Below are positions 63,959 through 64,000 of a stretch of DNA of 64,000 nucleotides, in pieces. Position 1 is the first letter of the stretch, and every line of letters starts with the position of its first letter. A model generated the notes under the pieces. That model ran no database searches, was not told the DNA's origin, and saw only the letters and a list, made by a program, of their open reading frames with translations. Origin of the DNA: an uncultured Saprospiraceae bacterium. Its GTDB lineage: Bacteria; Bacteroidota; Bacteroidia; Chitinophagales; Saprospiraceae. The stretch lies in NCBI GenBank assembly GCA_937872385.1, contig CALMSO010000086.1, positions 92,763-156,762 on the forward strand, in the 5' to 3' direction. The position numbers and the translations under genes were made by a program.

Positions 63959-64000
63959 CACCCTCGCAAATTGTGTTTTTTTGGCGACTTTGTCAAGTAC
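63959..64000 (-). repeat. duplicated promoter-like repeat, copy 2 (to the window edge)
   Basis: CACCCTCGCAAATTGT (63959-63974) and GTTTTTTTGG plus CTTTGTCAAGTAC (63975-64000), contiguous except for an extra CGA, whereas copy 1 has 95 more bases. On the minus strand it reads CTTG, a 19-base spacer, then ACAATTTG, near the Bacteroidota TTTG/TAnnTTTG promoter layout. It may extend past the window end. Confidence 0.7.

Noticed and set aside
1..64000. tRNA, rRNA, CRISPR, transposase, integrase or phage genes
   Set aside because: Nothing of this kind was seen by eye on either strand; small RNA genes could still be missed without a covariance search.

Overview
The window looks like a chromosomal segment of a Bacteroidota bacterium, probably a Saprospiria-like, aerobic, non-photosynthetic, polymer-degrading member. 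The evidence is: type IX secretion C-terminal domains (a type B gliding-motility-like tail on the giant protein at 18030-23774 and a type A-like tail on the DUF1501 protein), many lipoproteins with short signal peptides and a Cys, promoter boxes of the Bacteroidota type (TAnnTTTG), a TPR histidine kinase with a LytTR regulator, and six-bladed-propeller lipoproteins. No tRNA, rRNA, CRISPR array, insertion sequence or phage gene was seen.

Layout. 0-8 kb: accessory and maturation genes of a [NiFe] hydrogenase. On + are two unknown genes, a TPR protein and hypA; on - are hypC, a DUF4198 (nickel-supply-like) protein, hypD, hypE, an NHL-propeller protein and a small unknown. The hydrogenase structural genes, hypB and hypF are not in the window. 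A bifunctional-nuclease gene lies between the two arms. 8-11 kb: leuS with an expanded, AT-rich insert before KMSKS. 11-18 kb: envelope proteins, a histidine kinase/LytTR pair, a Uma2-type protein, a small lipoprotein, a SnoaL-like protein and a small unknown. 18-24 kb: a 1914-residue secreted protein with three long modules and ten ~69-residue repeats. 24-27 kb: kbl and glpD. 27-31 kb: a DUF1501/DUF1800 pair. 31-36 kb: maltose use (beta-phosphoglucomutase, GH65 maltose phosphorylase, a lipoprotein, a surface alpha-amylase). 36.8-39.3 kb: a Crp/Fnr regulator and an unusual subtilase with a zinc-ribbon-like N-terminus and a glycogen-binding-like C-terminus. 39.4-46.9 kb: a co-oriented set that looks like a sugar-oxidation and haem-linked module (GMC oxidoreductase, double VOC protein, double YHS lipoprotein, GlcG/HbpS protein, gluconolactonase, chlorite-dismutase-like protein, glucose-dehydrogenase-like SDR). 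47-53 kb: a GH63/MGH1-like glycosidase, glycogen debranching enzyme, an aquaglyceroporin overlapping it, and an SDR. 53.4-56.5 kb: a membrane redox module (ferric-reductase-like domain fused to a Rieske centre plus four unknown partners). 56.7-58.8 kb: selU-selD. 59.6-64 kb: mltA and two propeller-lipoprotein units, one broken by an in-frame stop, the other preceded by an eight-cysteine secreted peptide.

The most unusual non-coding structure is a family of five intergenic elements (27.2, 34.7, 36.4, 47.0 and 55.6 kb) built of degenerate 7-base and 8-9-base tandem units in a fixed modular order. They resemble in style the heptamer STRR repeats of cyanobacteria but have a different sequence. 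Other leads are the Cys-rich peptide/propeller units with a duplicated promoter-like repeat, the Rieske module, the zinc-ribbon/subtilase/glycogen-binding fusion and the sugar-oxidation cluster. All function statements are by eye from motifs; no database search was run.
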